NCBI RefSeq assembly: GCF_000092065.1
Contig: NC_009356.1
Coordinates: 124,001-188,000 of the forward strand
Direction: 5' to 3'
From: Ostreococcus lucimarinus CCE9901
Taxonomy: Eukaryota > Chlorophyta > Mamiellophyceae > Mamiellales > Bathycoccaceae
DNA: 64,000 bases
Positions 20,773-30,117 of this stretch are shown here, piece by piece. Within the stretch, counting starts at the first letter, position 1; each line of letters begins with the position of its first letter. A program made the translations under genes and the position numbers. The notes below the pieces were generated by a model, which was not told the origin of the DNA, searched no databases, and saw nothing but the letters and a program-made list of their open reading frames with translations.

Positions 20773-21170
20773 GCCACCGCGTCTCTCCGCACCCGTCCCT
20801 CCAGCCGTCTCCGCTGCGCCTTCATCGCCTTCGCCAGCGCCGCTTCCTCGCTGTCCGAGTACCCATCCTCCTCCTCATCATCATCCATTCCATCCCTCGC
20901 GTCCTCGTCCGTCTCCTCGTCGTCGTCGTCATCGCTCTCGCGCTCGCGCTCGTCTTCGTCGTCCGTCGAGTCGTCGTCGACGCCCATCGCGCCGTCCTCC
21001 TCCTCCCCGCGCCCGTCCTCGCTCTCGCTCGACGTCGCGCTCGTTCTTAGGCCGACGTAGTTCGCGTCCATCGCGCCGAATCGCGCGTCGCACGCGTCGT
21101 TCGCGTCGTCGACGTCGTCGCGCATCCATCGCGTCGACGCCGCGCCGCCGCCATCGCGTCGTCGACCCAT
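18253..21170 (-). CDS. SAS10: SAS10/UTP3 small-subunit processome protein (four exons)
   Basis: Exons in transcript order: 21170-20091, 19836-19576, 19303-18929, 18690-18253; all joins are phase 0, giving 717 aa. Introns are 254, 272 and 238 bp with donors GTGCGA, GTACGT and GTGAGT, each with ACTGAC 29-34 nt from its AG. Exon 1 holds an acidic N-terminus with a Glu-Asp run and the Sas10/Utp3/C1D domain; its join to exon 2 restores KLQYQ-IDKLLK. Exon 2 has LRFAPNPNALVS and GVYRPPKMLPT. Exon 4 has the SAS10 C-terminal domain (MSNRGLTPHR, NPRVRLRGKF). The protein acts in 18S rRNA processing in the nucleolus. It shares a 308-bp divergent promoter with the Tat-SF1 gene. Confidence 0.92.
20727..20771. 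repeat. GAGGAC hexanucleotide repeat in SAS10
   Basis: About seven copies of TCCTCG on the plus strand (GAGGAC-type on the coding strand) encode an alternating Glu-Asp run of about 16 residues in the acidic part of SAS10. It is a coding microsatellite likely to vary in length between strains. Confidence 0.85.
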
Positions 21171-21201
21171 GATTCGTCGTTCCGCGCGCGTCGTTCGCGT
21201 C

Positions 21202-21236
21202 CGCTCGAACCGCGAGCGCGCGTCGCGGTTCGAGCG
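21202..21236. repeat. Perfect 14-bp inverted repeat in SAS10 leader/promoter
   Basis: CGCTCGAACCGCGA (21202-21215) is followed after a 7-nt spacer by its exact reverse complement (21223-21236). It lies 32-66 bp upstream of the SAS10 ATG, so if transcribed it would form a strong hairpin in the 5' leader; as DNA it could be a dimeric protein-binding site. A second, smaller hairpin (8-bp stem, 6-nt loop) follows at 21269-21290. Confidence 0.7.
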
Positions 21237-21370
21237 TCGACCGCGCGGCGCTCTCGCGGCGCGTCGACCGACGCGCGAACCGGCGCGTCGACGAGAGCCG
21301 CGAATCGAGACGCGGCGACGCCGGCGGCGCGACCATAAATACCCATAAATTCTAAACCCTCGTATATTGA

Positions 21371-21382
21371 GTATATATATAC
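21371..21382. promoter_or_regulatory. Palindromic TATA element between SAS10 and Tat-SF1
   Basis: GTATATATATAC is a self-complementary TATA run about 97-108 bp upstream of the Tat-SF1 ATG and about 200 bp from the SAS10 ATG, in the AT-rich part of the 308-bp divergent spacer (21171-21478). It could serve either gene; proximity favours Tat-SF1. The rest of the spacer is GC-rich with the two inverted repeats near SAS10. Confidence 0.4.
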
Positions 21383-21478
21383 CCATATACCGTGATTCGT
21401 CGCGCGCACGCCGCACTGCGTCGCGCGACGCCGACGCCGCGCGACGCCGACGCCGCGCTCGCGTCGAACGAAGCCTCG

Positions 21479-22720
21479 ATGGACGAGCCCGAAGGCGACC
21501 GCGACGCCCCGGGCGACCGCGCGTCGTTCACGGACGACGACGGGACGCGCTACGACTGGGACGACGCGCGCGAGCGATTCGTCGCGCGCGACGACGACGC
21601 GACGACGCGCGACGCCGACGCGATGACGTACGACGGCGCGAGCGACGCGGAGGAAATCGCGCGCGCGGTGAAGACGTTCGACGCGATCAACGCGCTGCGA
21701 CGAGCGACGGAGGAGGACGCGGGGGAGGGGGAGGACGCGAGACGCGCGAGAAAGCGCGCGGCGGCGCTGGAACGCGCGGCGGAGCGCGCGAAGCGCGCGA
21801 AGGCGAAGCGACAGGGCGAGGGATTCGATGGGAATAAAAATGTGAAGTCGACGGGGGCGTACGTGACGGGGCTGCCGTCGGACGCGACGGAGGAGGAGTT
21901 GGGGGAGGCGTTTAAAAAGTGCGGCGTGGTGAAGCTGGACGCGAAGACGGGACGAGCGAGGGTGAAGGTGTACAGGGATGCGGACGGGAAGGTGAAGGGA
22001 GATGGGTTGGTGGTGTTTTTGAAGGCGCCGAGCGTGGATTTAGCGATCGCGCTGTTGGATCAGACGGAGTTGAGGCTTGGGGACGCGACGACGAGGATGA
22101 CGGTGACGGCGGCCAAGTTTGAGGCCAAGGCGCGGGGGGACGACGAAGGTGGGGGGGCGAAAGTCGCGGCGAAAGCGAGCGGTGGCGGCGCGCGAATGAC
22201 GAAGGCCGATCGCAAACGCGCGGCCGCTCTTCTGAAAAGGCAAGAGGCGGAGGCGTTGGGATGGGCGGGTTTCGACGACGACGTCGACGCGAAGAAGCTC
22301 ATCGTCGTCTTGCGGCGGATGTTTACTTTAGAAGAGATGTACGCCGACGCAAATTTGCGTAAAGAGCTCGAAGAAGACGTTATGGAGGAAGCGCAGCGTA
22401 CGTGCGGGCCGGTGATGAGCGTGAAGACGTACACGACGTCGCAAGATGGAACGATGACGATTCGCTTCAAATCTCTCGAAGCCGTCGAAGCGTGCGTCAA
22501 GGCGTGGAACGGTCGCTGGTTTGACGGTAGACAAATAGAAGCCTCGATGTGGGACGGAAAGAGTAAGTTTGTGAGCCAACGTGACGAGAGCGAGGCGGCG
22601 CAACGTGCGCGGTTAGACGCGTACGCCGCCGAACTCGGCGGCGGCTCGGACGCCGAAGACGCCGAAGACGACGACGACGACGTCGACGACGACGACGAAC
22701 ATTCCGACGACGAACAATAG
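21479..22720 (+). CDS. Tat-SF1/CUS2-like U2 snRNP factor
   Basis: A 413-aa splicing factor. Residues about 20-45 contain a DGTRYDWDD block seen in Tat-SF1 N-termini; RRM1 is at about 125-215 (AYVTGLPSDATEEEL); RRM2 at about 270-365 ends with GRWFDGRQI, the R-x-F motif of U2AF-homology motifs that bind ULMs of SF3B1; the tail is Asp/Glu-rich. Tat-SF1/Cus2 joins U2 snRNP before branch-site recognition. The frame opens upstream with GTG, so the first ATG, 21479, is used. Its stop is 29 bp from the convergent DUF493 gene. SF3B2, another U2 snRNP protein, is encoded 3.3 kb away. Confidence 0.85.
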   Translation: MDEPEGDRDAPGDRASFTDDDGTRYDWDDARERFVARDDDATTRDADAMTYDGASDAEEIARAVKTFDAINALRRATEEDAGEGEDARRARKRAAALERAAERAKRAKAKRQGEGFDGNKNVKSTGAYVTGLPSDATEEELGEAFKKCGVVKLDAKTGRARVKVYRDADGKVKGDGLVVFLKAPSVDLAIALLDQTELRLGDATTRMTVTAAKFEAKARGDDEGGGAKVAAKASGGGARMTKADRKRAAALLKRQEAEALGWAGFDDDVDAKKLIVVLRRMFTLEEMYADANLRKELEEDVMEEAQRTCGPVMSVKTYTTSQDGTMTIRFKSLEAVEACVKAWNGRWFDGRQIEASMWDGKSKFVSQRDESEAAQRARLDAYAAELGGGSDAEDAEDDDDDVDDDDEHSDDEQ

Positions 22721-22749
22721 AATATAAAAAAAAATAAACAAACTAGCCG

Positions 22750-23334
22750 CTAAAAGCACATCTTAATCCGCGCGTCGTAATCCTTGATCTCGCGTATCGT
22801 GTCGCTCACCTCCTTCGCCGAAAACACAAACATCGTGCACCATATCGACGAGTACTTTTTTCCGCGCGGCTTCACCTCCACCTCCACCTTCGCCTCCCCG
22901 GCCGCCCCCGCGATCTTTTCGACCAATCCAGAGACAAATCCCTCCTCGCTCGCCGTCTCCGTCGTCGTCACGACTTGATACGTGTACTTTGCCGGGAATT
23001 GTTGTATCGTCTCCATGATTTCGCCGTCGTCGCGCTCGCTCGTGTCATACGGCGCGTCGTACTCCCCTCGCAGCGCTCTGACGTACAGGTCGAATCGCGT
23101 GGCGCCGAATTCGTTCAGCGGTTCGCCGGTCTTCGCGTCGATCAAGTCGCCGCGCTCGTCGAGGACGAGATCTTTTGCCCAGTCCGGCGTCGCGGCGTCG
23201 TCACCTCCTTCCGGAACGGCGCGCGCGCGGGCGCGGCGTTCGCGGTGCGCGCGCGCGGGCGCGACGCGCGACGCGCGCGCGTGTGTGGTCGCGCACGACG
23301 CGGTGCGGTGCGAGCGCGCGCGGGCGGCGAGCAT
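22750..23334 (-). CDS. Plastid DUF493 (YbeD-like) protein
   Basis: A 194-aa protein from ATG 23334; an in-frame ATG at 23415 would add 27 residues and overlap the upstream DapF stop. The first ~45 residues are Ala/Arg/Ser-rich with no acids, like a chloroplast transit peptide. Then comes an acidic-start region (DWAKDLVLDERGDLID) and a C-terminal DUF493 domain of about 90 residues (YTYQVVTTTET, KPRGKKYSSI, SAKEVSDTIREI). The bacterial relative YbeD has an ACT-like fold and no settled function; plant homologues are plastidic and uncharacterised. Ends in a Phe-terminated strand typical of the domain. Confidence 0.75.
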   Translation of the reverse strand: MLAARARSHRTASCATTHARASRVAPARAHRERRARARAVPEGGDDAATPDWAKDLVLDERGDLIDAKTGEPLNEFGATRFDLYVRALRGEYDAPYDTSERDDGEIMETIQQFPAKYTYQVVTTTETASEEGFVSGLVEKIAGAAGEAKVEVEVKPRGKKYSSIWCTMFVFSAKEVSDTIREIKDYDARIKMCF

Positions 23335-23411
23335 GGCGGCGCGATGTGACGCGGCGTCGACGGCGCCGAGCGAAGTCAAAGCGGTACGATTACACGTCGC
23401 GCGAGAGTGGC

Positions 23412-24635
23412 TCATAAGAAATATTTACCGGCGAACACGGGCTCGGCGGGACCGGTCATGATGATTCTGCCGTCGCTCTCGCGCCATTCGATCTCGAGCG
23501 GGCCTCCCGGGAGCTCGACGGTGCACCGTCGATCGACGCGGCCCTCGAGGACGCCGGCGACGACGGTCGCGCAGGCACCGGTGCCGCACGCGAGCGTGGC
23601 GCCGGCGCCGCGTTCCCACACGTGCATCTTGACGTAGTTTCTGTTGACGACTTGGGTGAACTCGGTGTTCGTTCGCGCCGGGAAGCACGGATGCGACTCA
23701 AACTTGGGGCCGACGACGCTCAACGGGAATTCGTCCAACTTAAGACCCGGACCGTCAGCCTCGCCACCGGCGCGACCGAACGTGATGCAGTGCGGGTTAC
23801 CCATAGACACCGCGTTCACTAACCACTTCTCACCGTCCACGTCCATCTCCGCGCGCACAACCTTACCGTCTTGGGTCGCCGCGAGCGTCGTCGGGACTTC
23901 GCTCGGCTCAAAAATCGGCATCCCCATATCCACCGCCACCTGTCCATCCGCCCGCATCTCCGGTTGAATCAACCCCGCCAGCGTTCCAACCTTGTACTTT
24001 TTCGGCGGCATGGCGTCTAAATCGCTCACGAAACGCGCCAGGCATCGAATTCCGTTTCCGCACATCTCCGGTTCGCTACCGTCGCTGTTAAACATCCGCA
24101 TCGAGTAATCCTCCGACGCGTCGTTCGGCGGCATGGCGAATATCACCCCATCACCACCGATTCCAAAGTTACGATCGCACATCTTCGCCGCGGCTTCGCT
24201 CGACATCTTCACAGTCGCGCTGTCGCGGTTGTCGATTAATATAAAGTCGTTCCCGAGGCCCTGGTACTTGATGAAATCGATCGTCCGCGACGCCTCGGCG
24301 ACGACGCGCGCGCGTCCGACGCGCGTCGCGCGGGCGTGCGACGCGCGCGGCGTCGATCTGCGCGGCGAAAAACGCGCGCGCGGTGAGTCTGCGGTCGAGC
24401 GCGCGCGTCGACGCGTCGCGAGTGGATATGGACGTCGCGCGACCGAACGCGCGCGCGCGGCGGCGACGGGGCGCGCGAGACGAACGCGCGCGCGCACCTC
24501 GAGGCGAGCGAAACGGTGGCGCCGCGCGCGAGCATGGTGCGCGGTCGTCGGACGAGCGCGGGGCGCGAAGTGCGGCGGCGCGCGGCGGCTGGGCGGGTCG
24601 CGACGACGTTCGTCTCGAGGCGGTTCGGTGCACAT
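23412..24635 (-). CDS. DAPF: Diaminopimelate epimerase (lysine biosynthesis)
   Basis: A 407-aa enzyme converting LL- to meso-diaminopimelate, the step before lysine in the plastid. The catalytic domain starts near residue 117 ([13 protein letters not shown]) and has both catalytic cysteines, in MCGNGIRC and ACGTGACA, plus PGGPLEI at the C-terminus. The 113-residue extension before it contains one ATG only, at 24635, just 25 bp after the stop of the upstream gene; its first 30 residues are rich in Arg, Pro and acids and are not a typical transit peptide. A better-looking transit-peptide start ([15 protein letters not shown] at 24535) exists in another frame, so the 5' end may be mis-modelled. 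The enzyme identity is secure. Confidence 0.9.
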   Translation of the reverse strand: MCTEPPRDERRRDPPSRRAPPHFAPRARPTTAHHARARRHRFARLEVRARVRLARPVAAARARSVARRPYPLATRRRARSTADSPRARFSPRRSTPRASHARATRVGRARVVAEASRTIDFIKYQGLGNDFILIDNRDSATVKMSSEAAAKMCDRNFGIGGDGVIFAMPPNDASEDYSMRMFNSDGSEPEMCGNGIRCLARFVSDLDAMPPKKYKVGTLAGLIQPEMRADGQVAVDMGMPIFEPSEVPTTLAATQDGKVVRAEMDVDGEKWLVNAVSMGNPHCITFGRAGGEADGPGLKLDEFPLSVVGPKFESHPCFPARTNTEFTQVVNRNYVKMHVWERGAGATLACGTGACATVVAGVLEGRVDRRCTVELPGGPLEIEWRESDGRIIMTGPAEPVFAGKYFL

Positions 24636-24660
24636 TTCTCGGACTATCGCGACGTGCGCG

Positions 24661-25950
24661 TCATCTGATCAACTTTTTCGCGCGGTTTCGCCAGTCGTTG
24701 ACGCGCTGGACGAGGCTGAAGGCGACGTAGGCGGAGACGGCGACGGTGGCGTACGCCCGCAGGCTGTAGTCGCCGGTAGGATCTCTCGCGATTTCGCGAA
24801 CGACGTGCGTGACGCGCGACGCGAGCGCGTCGACGGTCGAAACTTTCTCCGCGTTCGTACCGTCGTCCTCGACTGGTTCCGGTGCCGCCGTCGGCGAGGA
24901 TTTTGTGATTTCCGTTTCGTTCTCTTCCGCCGGCGCGTCGTCGTCGCTGGCGTTCTCGTCCTCGCCGTCGTCGTCGACGCGTTGATTTTTGACCATCACG
25001 CGACCGGTGTGCTCGTCGTACGACACCGAGAATCGGTAGTTTTTGTTGATGTTCGCTTTTTGAATCCAACTCCTCGTCAACACGATGATTTGCTCGTCGA
25101 GCAAGTCCTCGCGTTTGTCGAGCCACGCGTGCGCGGCGTCTTCGTCCTCGCGCTGCGCCGCCAATATTTGACTCGCGTACAGCCACCCCAAGTTCCTCAA
25201 CGCGTCGCGCCACGCCACATTCAACTCTTCCGACATGCTTTCGTCGTTCAACACGTTTGCCGCGGCGGCGTCGTCGAAGAGCGCTAAAATCTCGCGTTCG
25301 ATCTCCGCCTCCTCCCGCGATCCCGCCGTCTTCCCCGCGCCCTCTTCCCACTTCAACTTGCACCACAGCATCCGCGCCGTCGGCCCCAACCGCGGCGGCG
25401 TCCCGACCCTAACCCCTCGTCGCAGCTCCGCGAAGTCCTCCGCCATCGTGCGCCCCAATCCATCCTTCGATTTAAACTTGCACTGCACCCACAGGCACGA
25501 CGTCACCCACGCCGCGTCTCTCTCGCGCAGATCCTCCACCGGCCACCGCACGCTCTCCGCGTCCCGCGCCAGCGCCCTTCGCTCCGCGTTCCTCTCCGAG
25601 CCCTCGTCTTCGTCTTCGCTGCACGAGCACTCGCCGTATATCTCATCCAGGTACCGCTCCGGCCGCCGCAACCGCCGCGCCGCCGCCGCGACCGCCGCGT
25701 CGATCCCCGAGTCCTCGCGCGCCGTCGCGCGCGCCCTCGCGCCCGACTCGCGCGCGTCGCTCGACGTCCCTCGCACCAGCGGTCGCGGCGCGCTCGGATC
25801 GTCGACGTACGCCGCGTACACGCGCTCGCACATCGCGCGACACTCGGCAAAGTGCGCGCACACGAACAGCCGCTCGCACTGCTCGAGCGACACCTCGTCG
25901 CCGAGCGCGCGCGCCGACGGCGCCGCCGGCAGCGTCGAGTCGTCGTCCAT
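24661..25950 (-). CDS. Tail-anchored protein of unknown function (APEM9/PEX26-like?)
   Basis: A 429-aa protein from ATG 25950. The N-terminus has a helical segment with a Cys-x-x-(F)-x-E-(C) pattern ([18 protein letters not shown]); the middle is helical with Trp/Cys-rich pieces; residues about 340-390 are acidic; the C-terminus has one hydrophobic helix ([15 protein letters not shown]) followed by a short basic tail, the signature of a tail-anchored membrane protein. I do not recognise the family firmly. The N-terminal pattern and topology recall plant APEM9, the PEX26-type peroxisomal anchor for PEX1-PEX6, but this is a weak guess. It is divergent from SF3B2 (88 bp). Confidence 0.65.
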   Translation of the reverse strand: MDDDSTLPAAPSARALGDEVSLEQCERLFVCAHFAECRAMCERVYAAYVDDPSAPRPLVRGTSSDARESGARARATAREDSGIDAAVAAAARRLRRPERYLDEIYGECSCSEDEDEGSERNAERRALARDAESVRWPVEDLRERDAAWVTSCLWVQCKFKSKDGLGRTMAEDFAELRRGVRVGTPPRLGPTARMLWCKLKWEEGAGKTAGSREEAEIEREILALFDDAAAANVLNDESMSEELNVAWRDALRNLGWLYASQILAAQREDEDAAHAWLDKREDLLDEQIIVLTRSWIQKANINKNYRFSVSYDEHTGRVMVKNQRVDDDGEDENASDDDAPAEENETEITKSSPTAAPEPVEDDGTNAEKVSTVDALASRVTHVVREIARDPTGDYSLRAYATVAVSAYVAFSLVQRVNDWRNRAKKLIR

Positions 25951-26038
25951 CGCGTCGCCGACCGCGACGCGGCGACGCGCGCGCGTGTGCGGGCGACACT
26001 CGGCGACGCGAATCGAATCGGCGGATTCGCGATCGACG

Positions 26039-27936
26039 ATGGGCGTCGCGGCGAAGCGACGCGCCAAGGCGCGCGCGGCCAAGGCGCGCGACAGGGCGAC
26101 GGTGCGTTCGCGCGCGCGACGCGCGCGAACGATCGAGCGCGCGCGCGACGCGAAGGCCGAAGGCGCGATCGGCGCCGGCGGCGGGATCGAACGAGACGAC
26201 GGCGCGCGATGGCGCGCGCGACGCGAGCGACGCGCGACGACGCGCGAAGACGACGCGGACTGACCTCGAGTCGCGATCGGTGGCGCGACGACCGCGCGCA
26301 GGCGGAGGCGAAGACGGGAGACGACGCGACGGCGACGACGACGCGCGGCGAGACGAAGGCGCGAGGCGCGAGACGCGAAAAGAGCGGCGCGAACGCGGGC
26401 GATGAGGACGTCGAGATCGAGTACGTGGCGGCGCCGATCGAGTTAGAGCTAGAGGGGACGAGCGATGCGGACGGGGAGGACGGATTGGGGGAGTTTAAGG
26501 CGATTTTTGAGGCGTTTCGAGCGAGAGGGGCGAGAGGGGGCGAGGTCGGCACGAGCGCGGACGACGCGGGGGCGAAGAAGGGTGATGGGGGCGACGGCGC
26601 GGATGAAGACGACGGGGACGACGGGGACGATGACGGCGCGGGCGAGGAGCTTTCGAATAAAAAGAAGAAGGAACTGCGTCGGATGAAGGTGGCGGAGCTC
26701 AAGCAACACTGCGCGAAGCCAGAAGTCGTGGAGGTTTGGGACGCGAGCGCGAACGATCCGAGATTACTCGTCTTTCTCAAGGCGCACAGGAACACGGTCC
26801 CGGTGCCGAGACATTGGAGCCAAAAGCGGGCGTTTTTGCAAGGTAAGCGAGGGATCGAGAAGCCGCCGTGGGAGTTGCCGGATTTTATTCGCGCCACGGG
26901 AATTCAGAAGATTCGCGACCACTACGCGGAGAAGGAAGACGCCAAGTCGTTGAAACAGAAGGCAAAAGATACGAAAACGGCCAAGCTCGGGCGCATGGAT
27001 ATCGATTATCAAATTCTGCACGATGCGTTCTTCGTCTACCAATCCAAACCCAAGATGTCCAAACCCGGGGATTTGTACTTTGAGGGCAAGGAGTTTGAGG
27101 TTTCCATCGGACGCAAGCCCGGCAAGCTGAGCGAAGAACTCAAGGCTGCGCTCGGCATGACGGACGGCGGACCACCTCCGTGGTTGATCAACATGCAACG
27201 ATACGGTCCGCCGCCGAGCTATCCGCACCTGCGCGTGCCGGGGCTTTCCGCGCCGATTCCCGCGGGAGCGCAGTTCGGCTACCATCCGGGCGGTTGGGGC
27301 AAACCGCCCGTGGACGAGCTCGGCGTGCCCATCTACGGCGACGTGTTCGGAAGCACGAAGACAAAGGCGAGTGATAGCACGCCGTACGACGTAGCTGTCG
27401 ACAAGACGAAACGGTTCGGTGAGATCGACGAAGAGTTGGAGGAAGAGGAGAGCGAGGAAGAGGTGGAGGAGGAAGAAGTCGCCGCGGAGGAGGCCGAGGA
27501 GGAGGAGGCCGAGGAAGAAGAAGAGTCCGCGGAACTCCACGCGGGCGCCGAAACGCCAGACGTTTTGGATCTGCGCAAAAAGTCCGAAGGCCCGAAGTCA
27601 TTGTACACGGTGTTACCGTCGCAAGAAGCCTCCGTCGGCGCCGACCAAATCGTCGGCTCGGCGCACACGTACGCCATCCCTACCGACGGCGACGACAAGC
27701 CCAAGCGTCGCACCCGTGGCGCGGGCGTCGAAGTCACGCTCGACGCCGAGGCCCTCGGAGACGATGGCTTGCAAGATGAAGACGCGATCCGCGCCGCGTA
27801 CGAGGAAACCGTCGCGGCGAAGAAGGCCGCCGCCGCGCCAGAGGACTTTTCCGACATGGTCGCCGACCACGCCCGCGCTCAAAAACGAAAGGCCAAAGAC
27901 AAAAAAGATAGCGACGCAAAAAAGTTCAAATTTTAA
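26039..27936 (+). CDS. SF3B2: Splicing factor 3B subunit 2 (SF3B2/SAP145), two exons
   Basis: Exons 26039-26101 and 26302-27936, 565 aa. The long frame upstream has no good ATG start; a 200-bp intron with GTGCGT donor, ACTGAC at 26259 and GCGCAG acceptor joins it in phase 0 to a 21-codon basic first exon (MGVAAKRRAKAR). The protein has the DUF382 core (LKQHCAKPEVVEVWD, HRNTVPVPRHW), the PSP domain (SEELKAALGM, PPPWLINMQRYGPPPSYP), an acidic run and a basic Lys-rich C-terminus. SF3B2 is a core part of U2 snRNP and binds SF3B4. Without the intron, ATG 26209 gives a 575-aa alternative. The acidic run is a GAG/GAA-rich imperfect repeat near 27430-27530. Confidence 0.85.
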
Positions 27937-28056
27937 TAACCATCACGTTCGTCTAGAAGACAATCTTTCGAACGGCGCCGCCACCGTGGCGCTCGCGCGC
28001 GCTCGCGCCACAATGCGAAGGCGTCGCGAACGATCGTGCGTTCGCAATCGCACGGC

Positions 28057-28987
28057 ATGACCGCGTCGATGACGCATGCGATACCATCGCGCGCGGCGGG
28101 GCGACCCTCGCGCCCGTCGCGCGCGCGTGGCGGCGGCGGCGGCGCCGCGCGTTCGTTAAGCCGAAAACGAACTCGCCAGCGCGCCGCCGCGGACGACGAC
28201 GCGTACAACGCCGCGATGAAGGCGTACAGCGCGACGCCGTATGAGTACAAGCATGAACTCGGTTTATGTGCGTGTTCGCGGCGATGCGAGGCGATGCGCC
28301 GACGTTTGAACTAGACGAGCGCGCTCGCCGAGCGCGCTTCGACGCGCGACGACGGCGACGAACGACTGACGACGTCCGCGAGCGATCGCGACGATATCGA
28401 CGCGTGCAGACTATCACAGAATACGCCCGAATCTCATCGTCGGCACGCAACCGACGACGGCGGCGGATATCGATCGACTTCGCGACGTCGAGGGCGTGAC
28501 GTGCGTGTTCAACACGCAACAGGACAAGGATATGGAGTACTGGAAGGTGGATTTCGCGTCCGTGAAGCGGCAGATCGAGAAACGAGGTATGAAACTGGAG
28601 CGATACCCGTTCGTGGACTTTTCGGCGGACTCGTTGCGGGAGGGTTTGCCGGCGGCGGCGGCGGCGCTGGACGCAGCGGCGAGACGCGGGGAGACGGTGT
28701 ATTTGCACTGCACGGCTGGCATGGGACGGTCACCGGGACTAGCGATCGCGTACATGTACTGGTTTTTAGATGCACACGACAGCCTGGATGGCGCGTACGA
28801 GGCGTTGACGTCGATCCGGCCCTGCGGACCTAAGAAGGAGTCAATTCGAGCGGCGACGTGCGACATACTTGCGGCGCACTCGGATGAGTGGCCGATCAAA
28901 CTTTTGGAACGAGAACTGAACGAATACGAAGGCGCTCGATTGAGCTTTGGGGCTAAACGAATGATTCGTCGGAAGTTGCGGCGATAA
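28057..28987 (+). CDS. LSF2: LSF2/SEX4-like plastid glucan phosphatase (two exons)
   Basis: Exons 28057-28267 and 28410-28987, 262 aa. A 142-bp intron (GTGCGT donor, ACTGAC at 28365, GTGCAG acceptor) splits a Tyr codon; splicing restores PYEYKHELGLYYHRIRPNLI, matching plant LSF2, which has PYEYHHDLG at the same place. The catalytic loop is HCTAGMGR (Cys nucleophile and Arg), preceded by DFSAD with the general-acid Asp; the C-terminus has the RPCGPKKESIR block. The first ~40 residues are basic and Ser/Ala/Gly-rich, a likely transit peptide. There is no CBM48, which separates it from SEX4. LSF2 removes C3 phosphate from starch, consistent with starch storage in green picoalgae. Confidence 0.85.
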
Positions 28988-29046
28988 AACCCCGGTGGCG
29001 TCGCCACCCAGCGGCAGAGCGCGACTCGACCTTGAGCGTCGACGTC

Positions 29047-30072
29047 ATGAAGCGTCGAGCGAACATATTGCGTGTCGGCGCGCTGTGTGCGCTAGTCGCG
29101 TGCGTGTCGGATGCACACTTTGTTGCAGCCGAACACGTCGACGTTGGTGCACCCAACTTCGGACTGTTCGACTTTGCGTCTCAATTCATCAGCACCGCCT
29201 CGAGCGGCGCGGAACAGACGCCACCCATTTTCACGGCGTTTCATTCTTCCGGAGGCAACTGGGACGGGTTTCTCGCGGCTGCTCGCGCCCTCGCGCGTGG
29301 TGACACTGGTCAAATGACCGCGTCGTTTATCGACGCCGCGCTGAGGGGTGAGTCGTCGCCGAATTCCACTGGTTTGTGGTTCCGAGATGCAACAGCAAAC
29401 GCAACGACGATGACGTCCTGGGTTAACAACACCGACGACGAGCTGGAGATGCAAAAACGCATGGCGTTTCGAGATATTTTTAACGACGTTTTGAATTCCA
29501 CGGCGTCGAGCATGTATAATGTCATCGACAGTCGAGATCCAACTGGTGAAAGCTGGCGCAACAAAATCATAGAGGGGGTCAGAGACGCCGAGATTTACGG
29601 CGACATGATCTTCAACGCCAGCACCGAATCCAATCGGCGCGCTGCCATAATGCTCTATGATCGGGTTGCTTCGCAGATGTTTCGGTCTAGAGCCATCTTA
29701 CGCTCGGCGGCGTCCGGCGACGTCACGGCGGCGAATGAACTGTTTTTTGGCGTCGCCGACGGACCATTCACGAACTCCAACTCGCAATGGACAATTACCT
29801 CCGCGACGACGCGCGACGGCGACGTCGAAGTCGAGAGCACAAATGATGATTCCTTGCGAGGTATCAAAGCGTACGTTCTCATCGCCGTGGGCATCGTTTG
29901 CGTACTTTCCGCGGCGGCGCTCTTCGCGCGGCGGTCGCGATCGAGCAAACGGCGCTCGCTCGTCGTCGACGCCGAGCCTTCGGCGACCACGGCGAAGCGC
30001 GACACGCGTAAGCAAATAGAAACGCTCGACGAACGCGACGAACGCATCGACGCCCTGAAGCATGTATTGTGA
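29047..30072 (+). CDS. Orphan type I membrane glycoprotein
   Basis: A 341-aa protein I do not recognise. It begins with a basic stretch and a hydrophobic signal peptide (NILRVGALCALVACV), then a ~245-residue exterior domain with several N-x-S/T sequons (NSTG, NATT, NNTD, NSTA, NAST), no cysteine pattern and few prolines, one transmembrane helix at about 272-294 (YVLIAVGIVCVLSAAALFA) and a 47-residue highly charged cytoplasmic tail. It is probably a secretory-pathway or surface protein. It starts 59 bp after the LSF2-like gene on the same strand; the frame opens upstream with TTG, so the first ATG is used. Confidence 0.7.
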   Translation: MKRRANILRVGALCALVACVSDAHFVAAEHVDVGAPNFGLFDFASQFISTASSGAEQTPPIFTAFHSSGGNWDGFLAAARALARGDTGQMTASFIDAALRGESSPNSTGLWFRDATANATTMTSWVNNTDDELEMQKRMAFRDIFNDVLNSTASSMYNVIDSRDPTGESWRNKIIEGVRDAEIYGDMIFNASTESNRRAAIMLYDRVASQMFRSRAILRSAASGDVTAANELFFGVADGPFTNSNSQWTITSATTRDGDVEVESTNDDSLRGIKAYVLIAVGIVCVLSAAALFARRSRSSKRRSLVVDAEPSATTAKRDTRKQIETLDERDERIDALKHVL

Positions 30073-30117
30073 TCACATTCTATATTTTTTCGCAGCAGTG
30101 CGCGCCTCGCGCGCGCG

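Noticed and set aside
21218-21236. T-arm-like sequence (GCGGTTCGAGCG) as part of a tRNA gene
   Set aside because: No acceptor, D or anticodon arms around it; it is explained by the 14-bp inverted repeat.
24236-24535. Frame starting [12 protein letters not shown] as a separate small protein
   Set aside because: Looks like a transit peptide but ends without a domain; kept only as an alternative 5' end for DapF.
28036-28314. 92-aa plus-strand frame ahead of the phosphatase as its own gene
   Set aside because: Its first part is exon 1 of the LSF2-like gene; the part after 28267 is intron.
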